Assembly (NCBI GenBank): GCA_947623945.1
Contig: CANQHU010000002.1
Location: 39,480-103,479 of the forward strand
Length of the DNA stretch: 64,000 nt
Origin: an uncultured Clostridia bacterium
GTDB lineage: Bacteria > Bacillota > Clostridia > TANB77 > CAG-508
Direction of reading: 5' to 3'
Positions 42,926 through 53,049 of this stretch are shown one piece after another. The first letter of the stretch is position 1. Each line of letters begins with the position of its first letter. The notes beneath the pieces are model-generated. The model made no database searches. It was not told the origin of the DNA and worked only from the letters and a program-made list of their open reading frames with translations. Both the position numbers and the translations under genes were made by a program.

Positions 42926-42965
42926 AAATCTGGGTTGAAGAAGCAAAAAACTTCAACCCAGATTT
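42926..42965 (+). terminator. Terminator after typA
   Basis: Perfect 15-bp stem (AAATCTGGGTTGAAG and its complement) with a ten-base loop; the T tail is short. Confidence 0.75.
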
Positions 42966-42999
42966 AATAAATAAAAATAAGGGGAGAAATGTTAGAATA

Positions 43000-43587
43000 A
43001 TGAACAAAGAAGAATTAGAAAAAATCAAGAAAAAAGCATTAGAAGAACACATTCCAATAATAATGGATGACACTTTAGAAGTAATGGAAAAATATTTAAA
43101 AGAAATAAAGCCAAAAAGAATATTAGAAATTGGCACAGCAGTAGGATATTCAGCAATGTGTTTTACATTATTTTTAGAAGAAGGCGGAAAAATTGATACG
43201 ATAGAAAGAGAATCAGATAGAGTAAAACAAGCCAAAGAAAATATAAAAAAAGTTGGAGTAGAAGATAAAATCAACATATACGAAGGAGATGCTTTAGAAA
43301 TCTTGCCAAAATTAGAAGAAAAATATGACGCTATATTTATAGATGCAGCAAAAGGAAAATATCCATTTTTCTTAGAGCAAGCATTAAGACTAATAAAACA
43401 AACAGGAATAATTTTTGCAGATAACATCTTATATAAAGGATATGTAATGAGCGATTATAACAAGCACAAACAACGTACAGCAGTAAGAAACTTAAGAGAA
43501 TATATAAAAGAAGCAACTGAAAATCCAAGATTAATAACAGAAATTTTAGAAGTCGGAGACGGCTTAGCAATAAGCAAAATAAAATAA
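43000..43587 (+). CDS. trmR: O-methyltransferase, TrmR-like (tRNA 5-hydroxyuridine methyltransferase)
   Basis: A 195-residue class I SAM-dependent O-methyltransferase (family 3): EIGTAVGYSAMCFTLFL, IDTIERESDRV, IYEGDALEIL and IFIDAAKGKYPFFL. Size and context with a U32 peptidase match Bacillus YrrM/TrmR, which forms 5-methoxyuridine at tRNA position 34. ATG 43000; the GGGGAG site lies 13 bases upstream, with a three-codon ORF (ATG TTA GAA TAA) overlapping the interval. No CGG codon. Confidence 0.75.
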   Translation: MNKEELEKIKKKALEEHIPIIMDDTLEVMEKYLKEIKPKRILEIGTAVGYSAMCFTLFLEEGGKIDTIERESDRVKQAKENIKKVGVEDKINIYEGDALEILPKLEEKYDAIFIDAAKGKYPFFLEQALRLIKQTGIIFADNILYKGYVMSDYNKHKQRTAVRNLREYIKEATENPRLITEILEVGDGLAISKIK

Positions 43588-43595
43588 GGTGGAAG

Positions 43596-43645
43596 TGGGG
43601 ACAGGCACAACGTTGACAAAAATGTCAACGTAGTGCCTGTCCCCA
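43596..43645. repeat. REP-like palindromic hairpin
   Basis: A 50-bp palindrome: TGGGGACAGGCAC (43596-43608) and its complement (43633-43645) enclose a second inverted repeat ACGTTGACA/TGTCAACGT. It lies between convergent genes and is GC-rich compared with its surroundings. No T-run on either side, so a repetitive element is more likely than a terminator. Confidence 0.75.
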
Positions 43646-43662
43646 ATCCGACCAAAATCCGA

Positions 43663-45405
43663 CTATAAGGTAAATTCTTCATCTGTTTTTTCGGCATTTG
43701 CTTTTTTATCTAATTTTTTTCTAAGTTTTTCAGCATAGTTTAAAATATTTTTTCTAGAAATATCTCGTGGCAATTTCGAAGCAATTTTTTCATGCTTTGT
43801 TGCTATCTTTAACATATCTTTCATAGAATCACTAATATCTTTGTCAGAAGGATCATCTTTATCTGTAATACCTTTTTTTACAATTAATGTTTCTAGTCTT
43901 CTAATTAACATTTCTCTTAAACAGGTATTAGAATCTTTTTTTCTTAATATTTCAGCAAATTCACCAATTAATTTTTTGTGATGAATTGTGGCAGTTGTAG
44001 TTGACGTATGTCCAGAACTGCATACATTCATATATGGTGACAAAGATAAAGCGGTAGAAAATAAATATTCATTTGCATCTATAGAAGACATTGTAATTTT
44101 TTCACCAGAATTAATACGCTCTTGCAATTTATCCGAATCTATATTTCCTGTTCTGTCATACAATCCATCTAAATTGTTAGTAGAAAGAATTTGAATAGTG
44201 TCTTTTATTTTAATATGATTCATCATTTCACGGCATTTTTCGGAATTTTGATATCTTATTCCTTCTGGTGTTGCCATAAATTTTGCTTTTTCAGATTTAT
44301 TTTTAAATTCAGGTATTTCATAAGGAGAAACAAGAGTATCTGCAGAGATACTATCAAGTTTGTCTAAGTAATAAGAAATATCGTTTTCATCATTCGGATC
44401 AACTAATTCAAAAAAGCCTTTAACGTTAACTGTTTTTCCATCCATACCACTATGATAAGCACTTCCTTTTGTAGAAGCATAATAAGCCTTATTTGATTGA
44501 GCCTGTAGTTCGATTGAACCAAAAGGAGACTCTAGCGAATAGTAGATAGATTGAAAACCATTTGTTTTTTTTAATTCTTTTTCAAAACAAGAATTAGTTT
44601 TTAATGCATTTTTTACTAGAGGGTCGTTAAGAACGATAGGCAAAATTTTTCGTAAAATTGCAAAATGGTATTGATCATTTGAACGTGAACGGAAATCATC
44701 TAGTAGTTTTGATAGTTCAAGTTCATCTGATGGTTTAACGGGTGGAAATTCATCTGATTCTGAAAAGTAATTATATTGATAACATGTATCATCATAAAGT
44801 TGTTTAAAAGAAGGTTGAGGTTTTCTTTCATCAGTAAATTCCTTAGGAGTGATTTCTAAAATCCTATGTAATAAATCTTTTCTTAACCTATAATATTCTT
44901 TGTTACTTTTTATTGGAGAATATAAGTATTGCTCAACTTGTTTTATAAATTCAACATGACTGACATCTTTAGAAGTTTTTTTGTAATAAGGAGAAAGTTT
45001 TTGAATATCAGGGTCATTTAAGATTTGTTCAGATTCTCCTTTAGCAGGGCGTGAACCATTAATATCATCTAAAACAATTCTAACACCAGAAATATCTTTT
45101 TGAAGTGCAACAGTGTCTAATTCTGTAGTTAAATCTTTTGATTTCATAATAGATTTAGGAATTTCTTTTTGAATGTTTTTTATATAACTCATATCGCTTT
45201 TTGTTCTAAATGGTATGTATATGCTTAATTGAGGAAAAAATTTTTTTGTAGTTAAGTAAATAGCAGCAGTTAAATAGCACAAAAATTCTCTATTTGTAGA
45301 TGAATTACTTTTTTTATACTGTTCTGCTAAATCCATGAGATTATTATGTGAATTTTTCTGTATTTTATGTATTTTTAAACCATCTTTAAATTCATTATCT
45401 TGCAT
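43663..45405 (-). CDS. Large protein with a divergent RelA/SpoT-like domain
   Basis: A 580-residue cytoplasmic protein. Segments about 105-125 (ISGVRIVLDDINGS) and about 285-325 (TNGFQSIYYSLESPFGSIEL followed by a Gln and histidines) resemble the GIRIV and Y-x-S-hydrophobic-Q elements of ppGpp synthetase domains; the intervening part is enlarged. The rest is charged and helical, with an HTSTTTATIHHKK stretch. I am not certain of the assignment, and catalytic residues are not all identifiable. It opposes trmR and the U32 gene. No CGG codon. Confidence 0.5.
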   Translation of the reverse strand: MQDNEFKDGLKIHKIQKNSHNNLMDLAEQYKKSNSSTNREFLCYLTAAIYLTTKKFFPQLSIYIPFRTKSDMSYIKNIQKEIPKSIMKSKDLTTELDTVALQKDISGVRIVLDDINGSRPAKGESEQILNDPDIQKLSPYYKKTSKDVSHVEFIKQVEQYLYSPIKSNKEYYRLRKDLLHRILEITPKEFTDERKPQPSFKQLYDDTCYQYNYFSESDEFPPVKPSDELELSKLLDDFRSRSNDQYHFAILRKILPIVLNDPLVKNALKTNSCFEKELKKTNGFQSIYYSLESPFGSIELQAQSNKAYYASTKGSAYHSGMDGKTVNVKGFFELVDPNDENDISYYLDKLDSISADTLVSPYEIPEFKNKSEKAKFMATPEGIRYQNSEKCREMMNHIKIKDTIQILSTNNLDGLYDRTGNIDSDKLQERINSGEKITMSSIDANEYLFSTALSLSPYMNVCSSGHTSTTTATIHHKKLIGEFAEILRKKDSNTCLREMLIRRLETLIVKKGITDKDDPSDKDISDSMKDMLKIATKHEKIASKLPRDISRKNILNYAEKLRKKLDKKANAEKTDEEFTL

Positions 45406-45480
45406 TAAATCTAGCCTCCTAATTATTTAGTCTTTATGTTATTATAATATAATTTCAAGAAAAAAGTCAACAAGTAAGAA

Positions 45481-45509
45481 TTGACAATATCAAAAAACGC
45501 TTATATAAT
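45481..45509 (+). promoter_or_regulatory. Sigma-A promoter of the U32 peptidase gene
   Basis: Consensus TTGACA (45481-45486), 17-bp spacer, consensus TATAAT (45504-45509), 32 bp before ATG 45541. Confidence 0.9.
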
Positions 45510-45540
45510 AGAATATAAAGAAAATAAGGAGTAATTAACC

Positions 45541-46785
45541 ATGAAAGAAATAGAATTATTAGCACCAGCAGGATCATTTGAAAAAGCAAAAACAGCATTT
45601 TTATATGGAGCAGATGCTGTATATTGTGGTACATCATCTTTATCTCTTAGAACAAGAGCAGACATGGAAGCAGATGATTTAGAAAAAACAATAAAATATG
45701 CACATGAAATAAATAAAAAAGTATATGTAACAATAAACATATTTGCTTGGGATGAAAAATACGAAGAAATAATAGATATGGCAAAAAAATTAGAAATATT
45801 AAAACCAGATGGAATAATTGCAGCAGATGTAGGAGTAATAGAAACATTAAAAAAATATGCACCATCAGTTCCAATTAACGTAAGCACACAAGCAAATATA
45901 ATTAGTTTGCAAGACTGCAACTTTTGGTATAAAAATGGTGCTAAAAGAGTAATTATGGCAAGAGAAATGAACAAAGAACAACTAAAATATATTATGGAAA
46001 ACAAGCCAAAAGATTTAGAAGTAGAAATATTTATACATGGTGCAATTTGTTTTGCCTTCTCTGGAAGATGTTTTTTAAGTGACTTTTTATCTTGTAGAAG
46101 TGCCAATTTAGGAGATTGTGCGCAAAGTTGTAGATGGTCTTATAATTTATATGCAGAAGAAAAAAATAATTTAGGAGAACTTATGCCAATAGAAACAAGC
46201 AAATATGGGACAAGTATATTTTCATCTAAAGATTTATGTTTAATTAAAGAATTACCAGAAATTATTGAAATGGGAATAGATAGTCTGAAAGTAGAAGGAA
46301 GATTAAAAACAGAGTATTATATTGCAAGTGTAATTAACACATATCGTACAGCAATTGATGAATATAGAAAAAATCCTAAAAATTATGATTATACAAAGTA
46401 TTTAAATGAACTAGAAAAAGCAAAAACAAGGGGATTAACTACATTCTACTTTAATGACAGAAACAATAAAGATATTCAAGAATATAGTGGAAGGCAATAT
46501 AATGAAAATTATGAATTTGGAGGAAAAGTTTTAGAATATAATCAAGAAAAATCAATAATTGAAATAAAAAATAAACTAAATATAGGAGATACATTAGAAA
46601 TTATTATACCACATAAAATTGAACCATATGAATTTAAAATAGAAACCCTATGGGATATAGATACAGATGAAAAAATAGATGCTATTAGTCCAGGAGTTAA
46701 AGGACAAAAAGTAAAAATGAAATTACCGATTGAATGTAAGCAAGGTTGGATATTAAGAAGAAAAAAGAACTACACCGAAACGTAA
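45541..46785 (+). CDS. U32-family peptidase-like protein (TrhP/YrrO-type)
   Basis: A 414-residue U32 protein: LLAPAGSFEKAKTAFLYGAD, NVSTQANIISLQ, VEIFIHGAICFAFSGRCFLS and the cysteine set CRSANLGDCAQSCRW. U32 members such as TrhP hydroxylate tRNA uridine 34, the step before TrmR methylation, and trmR lies on the same strand 2 kb upstream. The RBS is AAGGAG. A terminator hairpin overlaps the stop. No CGG codon. TrhP function is inferred from context. Confidence 0.85.
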   Translation: MKEIELLAPAGSFEKAKTAFLYGADAVYCGTSSLSLRTRADMEADDLEKTIKYAHEINKKVYVTINIFAWDEKYEEIIDMAKKLEILKPDGIIAADVGVIETLKKYAPSVPINVSTQANIISLQDCNFWYKNGAKRVIMAREMNKEQLKYIMENKPKDLEVEIFIHGAICFAFSGRCFLSDFLSCRSANLGDCAQSCRWSYNLYAEEKNNLGELMPIETSKYGTSIFSSKDLCLIKELPEIIEMGIDSLKVEGRLKTEYYIASVINTYRTAIDEYRKNPKNYDYTKYLNELEKAKTRGLTTFYFNDRNNKDIQEYSGRQYNENYEFGGKVLEYNQEKSIIEIKNKLNIGDTLEIIIPHKIEPYEFKIETLWDIDTDEKIDAISPGVKGQKVKMKLPIECKQGWILRRKKNYTET

Positions 46786-46800
46786 AGTGTAGTTCTTTCT
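46766..46800 (+). terminator. Terminator overlapping the U32 gene stop
   Basis: Ten-bp stem AGAACTACAC/GTGTAGTTCT; the stop codon lies in the loop; a T/C-rich tail follows. Confidence 0.8.
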
Positions 46801-46886
46801 CTCCTCGAATGCTTAAAAGGAGATAATAACAATAGAAATTGTTACTAGGGCAATTATATAACAAAAACTAAACCTTGTCAAATGAA

Positions 46887-47693
46887 TTACAAAGACATAT
46901 TTTTTAATAAACTAGAAAGATAAAACCCGAAAAAGACAACAAACAAAACCAAGTAAAACCTCAAAAATAGAGGAAAAATCAGGTAACAACACAAAAACAG
47001 ATCCAAATGTAAAACCAATTATACAATAAAAAGTAGGCACATAATAAAAGTCTAACAAAAACTTAGTAAACTTCATAAAACAAAAGCAACCGAATTAAAA
47101 TTCCAATCCCAATAGGAATTAAAACAGGAAAATACAAAGTAGAAATAGAATTTAAATATGTACTATAAATTCCTAAAAGCATTAAAATTACAGTGCTACT
47201 AACACCAGGAACAATAATTCCACAAGACATCAAAAATCCGGCATAAAACTAAATATAAAATATTATAATTTTCCATTGTTATTGAAAAGCCAAAAACATT
47301 TTCGAAAAAAATAGAAGCAATTCCAATTGCAAGACTAAAAAAGAAAAATATTAAATTTGAAAGTTTAAATTTTTCTTTTTTATTTACTTCTTTTACAAGC
47401 ATTGGAATACTGCCCAAAATAAACCCTATAAAAATAGATTTAGTTTGTAGGGGAAACTCAACTAAGCAATAATTTAAAATTTTTCCAAAAATGAAAAAGC
47501 CTAAAACAGTACCTATTAAAATAGGTATAAGAAATTTTAAATTTTTTTTGATATCTTTTGTAAAGTTTAAAATACTATCTAAAAGTTTTTCATAAATTCC
47601 AAAAATCACACAAAAAACACCACTGCTAATGCCCGGAAGTATTGCACCTGAGCCAATTGCAATACCTTTTAAACAATCAAATATAAACTTCAT
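46887..47693 (-). CDS. DUF368 membrane protein with three +1 frameshifts at CGG
   Basis: A 267-residue polytopic DUF368 protein reconstructed from DNA that otherwise looks half empty. The first 151 codons contain the first signature GAILPGISSGVFCVIFGIYE. In-frame CGG at 47240-47238, 47092-47090 and 46929-46927 (minus strand) each need the C skipped. The first skip reveals MSCGIIVPGVSSTVILMLLG, the second copy of the family's PGxSG repeat; the second and third extend membrane helices (GFTFGSVFVLL) to TAA 46889-46887. Unshifted translation stops 14 codons after the first CGG. DUF368 proteins are implicated in undecaprenyl-phosphate transport. Confidence 0.88.
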
Positions 47694-47817
47694 TTTGCAA
47701 AAATCACCTCTTTAAACTATATGAAAAATAACAAAGATTATACTGACCTTTCAGTCTAATGCTATATTTACCTAATTTATGATATAAATATATAGATAAA
47801 ACAAAAGGAGAATACAT

Positions 47818-49519
47818 ATGGATAAAATAACAGATTTAAAAGACATGTTAAAAAAATCAGGTGAAAAATATGGAAACAAAATAGCCTATCAAATAAAAAA
47901 AGAAGATGGAACTTACAAAATCATAACACATCAACAAGTAAGTGAAATGATAGATGCCTTAGGAACAGCCTTAATAAATATGGGCTTAAAAGGAAAAAGA
48001 ATAGCAATTATCTCTGAAAATAGATATGAATGGGAAATTGCTTATTTAGCAATAGTTTGTGGAACAGGAATAGTAGTTCCTTTAGACAAATCTTTGCCAG
48101 AAAATGAGTTAAAAAGTTTAATAAAACGTTCAGAAGTAGAAGCAATATTTTATTCAAAAAAATATGAAAACACATTAGAAAAAATAAGAAACGAAGGAAT
48201 AGGCAAACTAAAACACCTAATATCTATGGATTTAGAAGAACACACAAAAGGAAACTACTCAGAAAAAGAATTAATAAAAACAGGAAAAAAACTAATAAAA
48301 CAAGGAAACAAAGAATTTTTAGACAGCAAAATAGATAATGAAAAAATGAGTATTATGCTATTTACATCAGGAACAACATCAGCATCAAAAATAGTTGCAT
48401 TATCACACAAAAATATCTGTTCAAATTTAATGGATATTTCAGCTATTTTAGATGTAGATGAAAAAGACGTATTTCTATCTTTTTTACCACTACACCATGT
48501 ATTTGAATGTACAGTTGGATTTTTGTTTTCATTGTATAAAGGTTCAAAAACAGTATTTTGTGATGGAATTAGACATATTCCAGAAAATATGAAAGAATAT
48601 AAAGTGTCTGTAATGGCATCAGTTCCAGCAATTTACGAAAGGCTATTTAAAATTATTAGAAAACAAATAGAAAAACAAGGAAAACTAGAAGAAATTTTGC
48701 AAAAAGAAGAAAAATATAAAGATGCCAGCATGGAAGAAAAGAAAAAAGCATTTCAAGAAATCCACGATTTATTAGGCGGAAATGTAAAATTAATGATTAG
48801 TGGAGCAGCAAGTTTAGAAAAAGGAATAGAAGAAAAATTTAGATTAATAGGCCTTAACTTAGTTCAAGGATATGGGCTAACCGAAACTTCACCAGTAGTA
48901 GCAATACGGAACAAACAAATATCATAAAATTGGCTCTATTGGAAAAACAGTTCCAAGTGTAAAAGCAAAATTGGTTAATACAAATAAAGAAGGCATTGGA
49001 GAACTTGTTGTAAAAGGCCCAAATGTAATGCTTGAATATTTTGAAAACAAGCAAGAAACTAAGAAAGCATTAGTAGATGGCTGGTTTTACACAGGTGACT
49101 TAGCAAAAATTGATGATGAAGGATATATTTTTATTTGTGGAAGAAAGAAAAGTGTAATAGTTCTAAAAAATGGAAAAAACATTTACCCAGAGGAAATGGA
49201 AAATTTAATTAATAGAATTGAAGGAGTAGAAGAATCATTTGTATTTGGAAAGCAAATGTCAGAAGATAAAAATGATATTAAAATTTTTGCTAAATTAGTC
49301 TATAATGAAGAAATTGTTGAAGATGCCTATAAAGTAAAAGGTAAAGAAAATATTTATAAAGTTATTAATGAAAAAATAAAAGCAATTAATCAATCTATGC
49401 CACAATACAAAGCAATTAAAGGAATTTTCTTAACACAGGAGCCATTAATAAAAACAACAACTAATAAAATAAAAAGACAAGACAATTTAGAAAAAATAAA
49501 AAAAGAAGGCATTTTATAA
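47818..49519 (+). CDS. AMP-forming acyl-CoA synthetase, +1 frameshift at CGG
   Basis: A 566-residue AMP-binding enzyme. Motifs: MLFTSGTTSASKIVALSHKN (P-loop), FLPLHHVFE, QGYGLTETSPVVA, DGWFYTGDLAKID and the C-terminal GRKKSVIVLKNGKNIYPEE. The frame breaks directly after the GYGLTETSP motif at CGG 48907-48909; skipping C48907 gives Gly-Thr-Asn-Lys and joins the adenylation and C-terminal domains. RBS AAAGGAG. It heads the fatty-acid cluster, so it probably activates fatty acids. Confidence 0.92.
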
Positions 49520-49521
49520 AT

Positions 49522-50078
49522 ATGGAACTATCAAATCAAAAAATAGATTATTTAAAAAAAATTGATTCCACTCAATTAGAAATTTTAAGAAGAATAGAAA
49601 AAAACAATATACAAGATAGGGAAATTGTTGTAGCAGAAATTCAAACAAACGGAATTCGGCACACATGGGAGAAAATGGTATACAGACGAAGCAGAAAACA
49701 TTGCGTTTTCTATTTATATTGATACTAAACAATGCAATGTGCAAAAAATAGAAGGATTAACAATTGAAATTGCAAAAATGATAATATCAGTTTTAAAAAA
49801 ACTATATAACATAGAGCTAAAAATTAAATTTCCTAATGATATTGTGTATAAAAATAAAAAAATAGGTGGAATTTTAACTCAGACAAAATTAAACGGAAAC
49901 AAAGTAAAATATATAGTAATTGGAATTCGGATTAAATACAAACCAAGAAAAATTTAATCAAGAAATAGAAAAAATAGCATCTTCTATAAAAAAAGAATTC
50001 AGGGTAGAAGTAGAAAGAAATAAATTTATAGAAGAATTTTATAAATTATTAGAAGAATATTTAAAGGAGAGATTTTGA
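49522..50078 (+). CDS. birA: Biotin-protein ligase without HTH domain, two +1 frameshifts at CGG
   Basis: A 184-residue monofunctional biotin ligase that would biotinylate the AccB encoded downstream. Motifs: QTNGIGTHGRKW (biotin/ATP loop), KFPNDIVYKNKKIGG and a C-terminal SH3-like end. The first CGG (49657-49659, skip C49657) lies inside the catalytic loop; the second (49928-49930, skip C49928) follows VIGI and gives GLNTNQE, the family's IGIGLN-type motif. Without shifting there is no active enzyme. It starts two bases after the synthetase stop. Confidence 0.92.
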
Positions 50079-50079
50079 A

Positions 50080-51026
50080 ATGAAAATCGGATTTTTATTT
50101 CCAGGTCAAGGATCACAAACAGTTCGGGATGGGAAAAGATTTATACGAAAAATATGAGAAAGTAAAAAATACATATGATAGGGTAAAAGAATTAACAGGA
50201 ATTGATGTTGCAAAAATTTCATTTGAAGGGCCAGAAGAAATTTTAAACCAAACAAAATACACACAAATTTGTATTTTGACAATGAGCCTATCAATTTTAG
50301 AAATATTAGAAGAAAAAGGGATAAAGGCTGATATGTCATGTGGCTTAAGTTTAGGAGAATATTCTAGTTTAATTTATGGAAAAGCATTAGATTTTGAGGA
50401 AGGTGTAAAAATTGTTCAAAAAAGAGGAGAATTTATGCAAGATTTATGCCCTAAAGGAGATTTTTGGGCAATGTCAGCAGTATTAGGACTAAATGATAAA
50501 GTTGTTGAAGAAATATGTAAAAAAGTAACAAAAGGTTTTGTTGTACCTGCAAATTACAATTATCCGGGGCAAGTTGTAATTTCTGGCGATAAACAAGGAA
50601 TAGACGAAGTAACAAACTTAATGAAAGAAGCAGGAGCAAAAAAGGTTGTACCTTTAAAAACAAGTGGACCATTTCATACTGAAAAATTGGAAGAAGCATC
50701 AAAAGCCTTAAGAGAGTTTTTAAAAAATAAAGAAATAAAATTGCCTAAAATAGAAGTAATAAAAAATTTAGATGCTAAACCATACACAAATCAAGATAAT
50801 ATAAAAGAAATTTTAGCAAAACATGTTATGAGCCCAACAAAAATGTCAGACTCAATAAAATATATGTTAGAAAATGGAGTAGATACATTTGTCGAAATAG
50901 GACCTCGGAAAGACCTTATCTAGTTTTGTTGCATCAGTAAAAAAAGCAGAAGAAAAAGAGGCAAAAATTATAACTATAAACAATGTGCAAACATTGGAGC
51001 AAGCAATTAAAGAGATATTAATTTAA
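50080..51026 (+). CDS. fabD: Malonyl-CoA:ACP transacylase, two +1 frameshifts at CGG
   Basis: A 314-residue transacylase. Starting at ATG 50080 the sequence reads FLFPGQGSQTV, then CGG 50125-50127 (skip C50125) gives GMGKDLYEKY. The active-site elbow is GLSLGEYS and the second catalytic residue is the His in SGPFHTEK. Near the end CGG 50906-50908 (skip C50906) gives EIGPGKTLSSFV, the canonical C-terminal motif. The ATG at 50129 opens the middle frame but lies after the GQGSQ oxyanion motif and is not the true start. The gene follows birA by one base. Confidence 0.95.
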
Positions 51027-51045
51027 TAGAGGAGGAAAAATACAA

Positions 51046-51780
51046 ATGGATAAAGTAGTGTTAATTACAGGAGCAACAAGAGGAATTGGAAAGCAAATTG
51101 CGCTTACACTTGCAAAAGAAGGATATAATATAGCGTTAAATTTTAGAACAGAAAATGAAGATTTAACTAAAACTAAAGAAGAAATAGAATCAATAGGAGT
51201 ACAATGCCTATCTGTAAAAGGAGATGTTTCTAATTTTGAAGAATGTGAAAACATAGTAAAACAAACAATAGACAAATTTGGAAAAATTGATGTTTTAGTA
51301 AATAATGCGGGTATGACAAAAGACATGTTATTAATGAGAATGAAAAAAGAAGATTTTGAGCAAGTAATTGATGTTAATTTAGTAGGAACTTTCAACATGA
51401 CAAAAAATGTCATAAGCCATATGCTAAAAGCAAGAAATGGAAGAATTATTAATATATCATCTGTTGTAGGAATCTCAGGAAATGCAGGTCAAACTAATTA
51501 TTCAGCATCAAAGGCTGGAATAATTGGTTTTACAAAAAGTTTAGCAAAAGAAGTTGCCTCAAGAAATATATTAGTAAATGCAGTAGCGCCAGGCTTTATA
51601 CAAACTAATATGACAGATGTATTAAAAGAAGAAGTAAAAGAAGAAATTGCAAAAACTATTCCATTAAAAAGAATGGGAAAACCAGAAGATGTAGCAAATG
51701 TAGTCAAATTTTTAGCATCAGAAGATAGTTCTTACATAACAGGACAGGTTATTAATATAGATGGTGGAATGTTAATGTAA
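51046..51780 (+). CDS. fabG: 3-oxoacyl-ACP reductase
   Basis: A 244-residue NADPH-dependent SDR of fatty-acid elongation: ITGATRGIGKQIALTL, LVNNAGMTKD, ISSVVGISGNAGQTNYSASK and the end YITGQVINIDGGMLM. RBS AGAGGAGG. Single frame without CGG. It lies between fabD and fabF in a typical FAS II order. Confidence 0.97.
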   Translation: MDKVVLITGATRGIGKQIALTLAKEGYNIALNFRTENEDLTKTKEEIESIGVQCLSVKGDVSNFEECENIVKQTIDKFGKIDVLVNNAGMTKDMLLMRMKKEDFEQVIDVNLVGTFNMTKNVISHMLKARNGRIINISSVVGISGNAGQTNYSASKAGIIGFTKSLAKEVASRNILVNAVAPGFIQTNMTDVLKEEVKEEIAKTIPLKRMGKPEDVANVVKFLASEDSSYITGQVINIDGGMLM

Positions 51781-51796
51781 AAGGAGGATAAACAAA

Positions 51797-53037
51797 ATGG
51801 AGAAAAGAGTTGTAATTACAGGCTTAGGTACAATTAATCCAATAGGAAAAAATGTAGAAGAAAGTTGGGAAGGAATAAAAGAAAAGAAGTGTGGAGTAGA
51901 TAAAATAACACAATTTAACCAAGACAGTTTTAAAACCACTTTAGCAGCAGAAGTAAAAGACTTTAACCCAATAGATTATTTAGATGCAAAGCAATCAAGG
52001 AGATTAGATAGAAGTTCTCAGTTTGCAATTATTGCAGCAAGAGAGGCTTTAAAGGATAGTAAAATAACACACGAAAATACAGATTTTGAAAGGATTCGGA
52101 ACATTTGTAAGTTCTGGAATAGGAGGACTAAATACTATACAAGAACAAGCAGAAATAAATTACGTTAAAGGAAATAATAGAGTATCACCTATGTTTATTC
52201 CAATGGCAATTGCAAATATGCCAGCAGGAAACATTTCAATTGACTTAGGACTAAAAGGAGAATCTATTTCAATTGTAACAGCATGCGCATCATCTACACA
52301 TGCTATAGGAGAAGCATATAAAACCATTAAATACGGCTCAGAAGATGTAATTTTTGCAGGTCGGAACAGAAAGTGCTATTTGTACACTTGGAATTGCTGG
52401 ATTTGAGAATATGAAGGCCTTATCACATGCAACAGATAAAAATAGAGCAAGTATCCCATTTGACAAAGAAAGGTCAGGATTTGTTATGGGAGAAGGAGCA
52501 GCAATTTTAGTATTAGAAGATTTAGAACACGCAATAAAAAGAGGAGCAAAAATATATGCAGAAATAATTGGGTATGGAGCAACATCTGATAGTTACCATA
52601 TTACATCTCCTGCACCAGAAGGAGAAGGTGGAGCAAGGGCAATGAAAAGGGCAATTGAAGATGCTAAAATAAAACCAGAAGAAATTGACTATATAAATGC
52701 ACATGGCACATCTACACATTTAAATGATTCTTTAGAAACAATGGCAATAAAAACGGCTTTAGGGGAAGCAAGCAAAAAAGTAATGGTAAGTTCTACAAAA
52801 GGAAATACAGGTCATTTATTAGGAGGAGCAGGTGCAATAGAAGCAATATTTTGTGTTAAAGCAATTGAAGATAGTTTAGTTCCACCAACAATTAATTATA
52901 AAGAAAAAGACGAGGAATGTGATTTAGATATAGTACCAAATGAACCACGAAAAAAAGAAATAAAAATTGCTATGTCAAATTCTTTAGGTTTTGGTGGGCA
53001 TAATGCAAGCATTATTATAAAGAAATATAAAGAGTAG
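51797..53037 (+). CDS. fabF: 3-oxoacyl-ACP synthase II, two +1 frameshifts at CGG
   Basis: A 412-residue condensing enzyme. Motifs: [13 protein letters not shown] at the start, nucleophile in [10 protein letters not shown], His in [11 protein letters not shown] and His in [17 protein letters not shown] 52097-52099 (skip C52097) gives [16 protein letters not shown] 52362-52364 (skip C52362) gives VIFAGGTESAI. Both glycines are strongly conserved in KASII. Without shifting only a 123-residue fragment lacking the active site would be made. RBS AAAGGAGG. Confidence 0.96.
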
Positions 53038-53049
53038 GAGGCTATTAAA

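Noticed and set aside
43596-43645. Palindrome as a simple bidirectional terminator
   Set aside because: No T-run follows on either strand and the arms are GC-rich and nested, more like a repeat element.
50129-50923. Separate ORFs inside fabD, fabF, accA, accC, birA, dnaJ and similar genes as individual genes
   Set aside because: Each is a piece of one conserved protein; the pieces join exactly at CGG in the +1 frame, so they are annotated as single genes.
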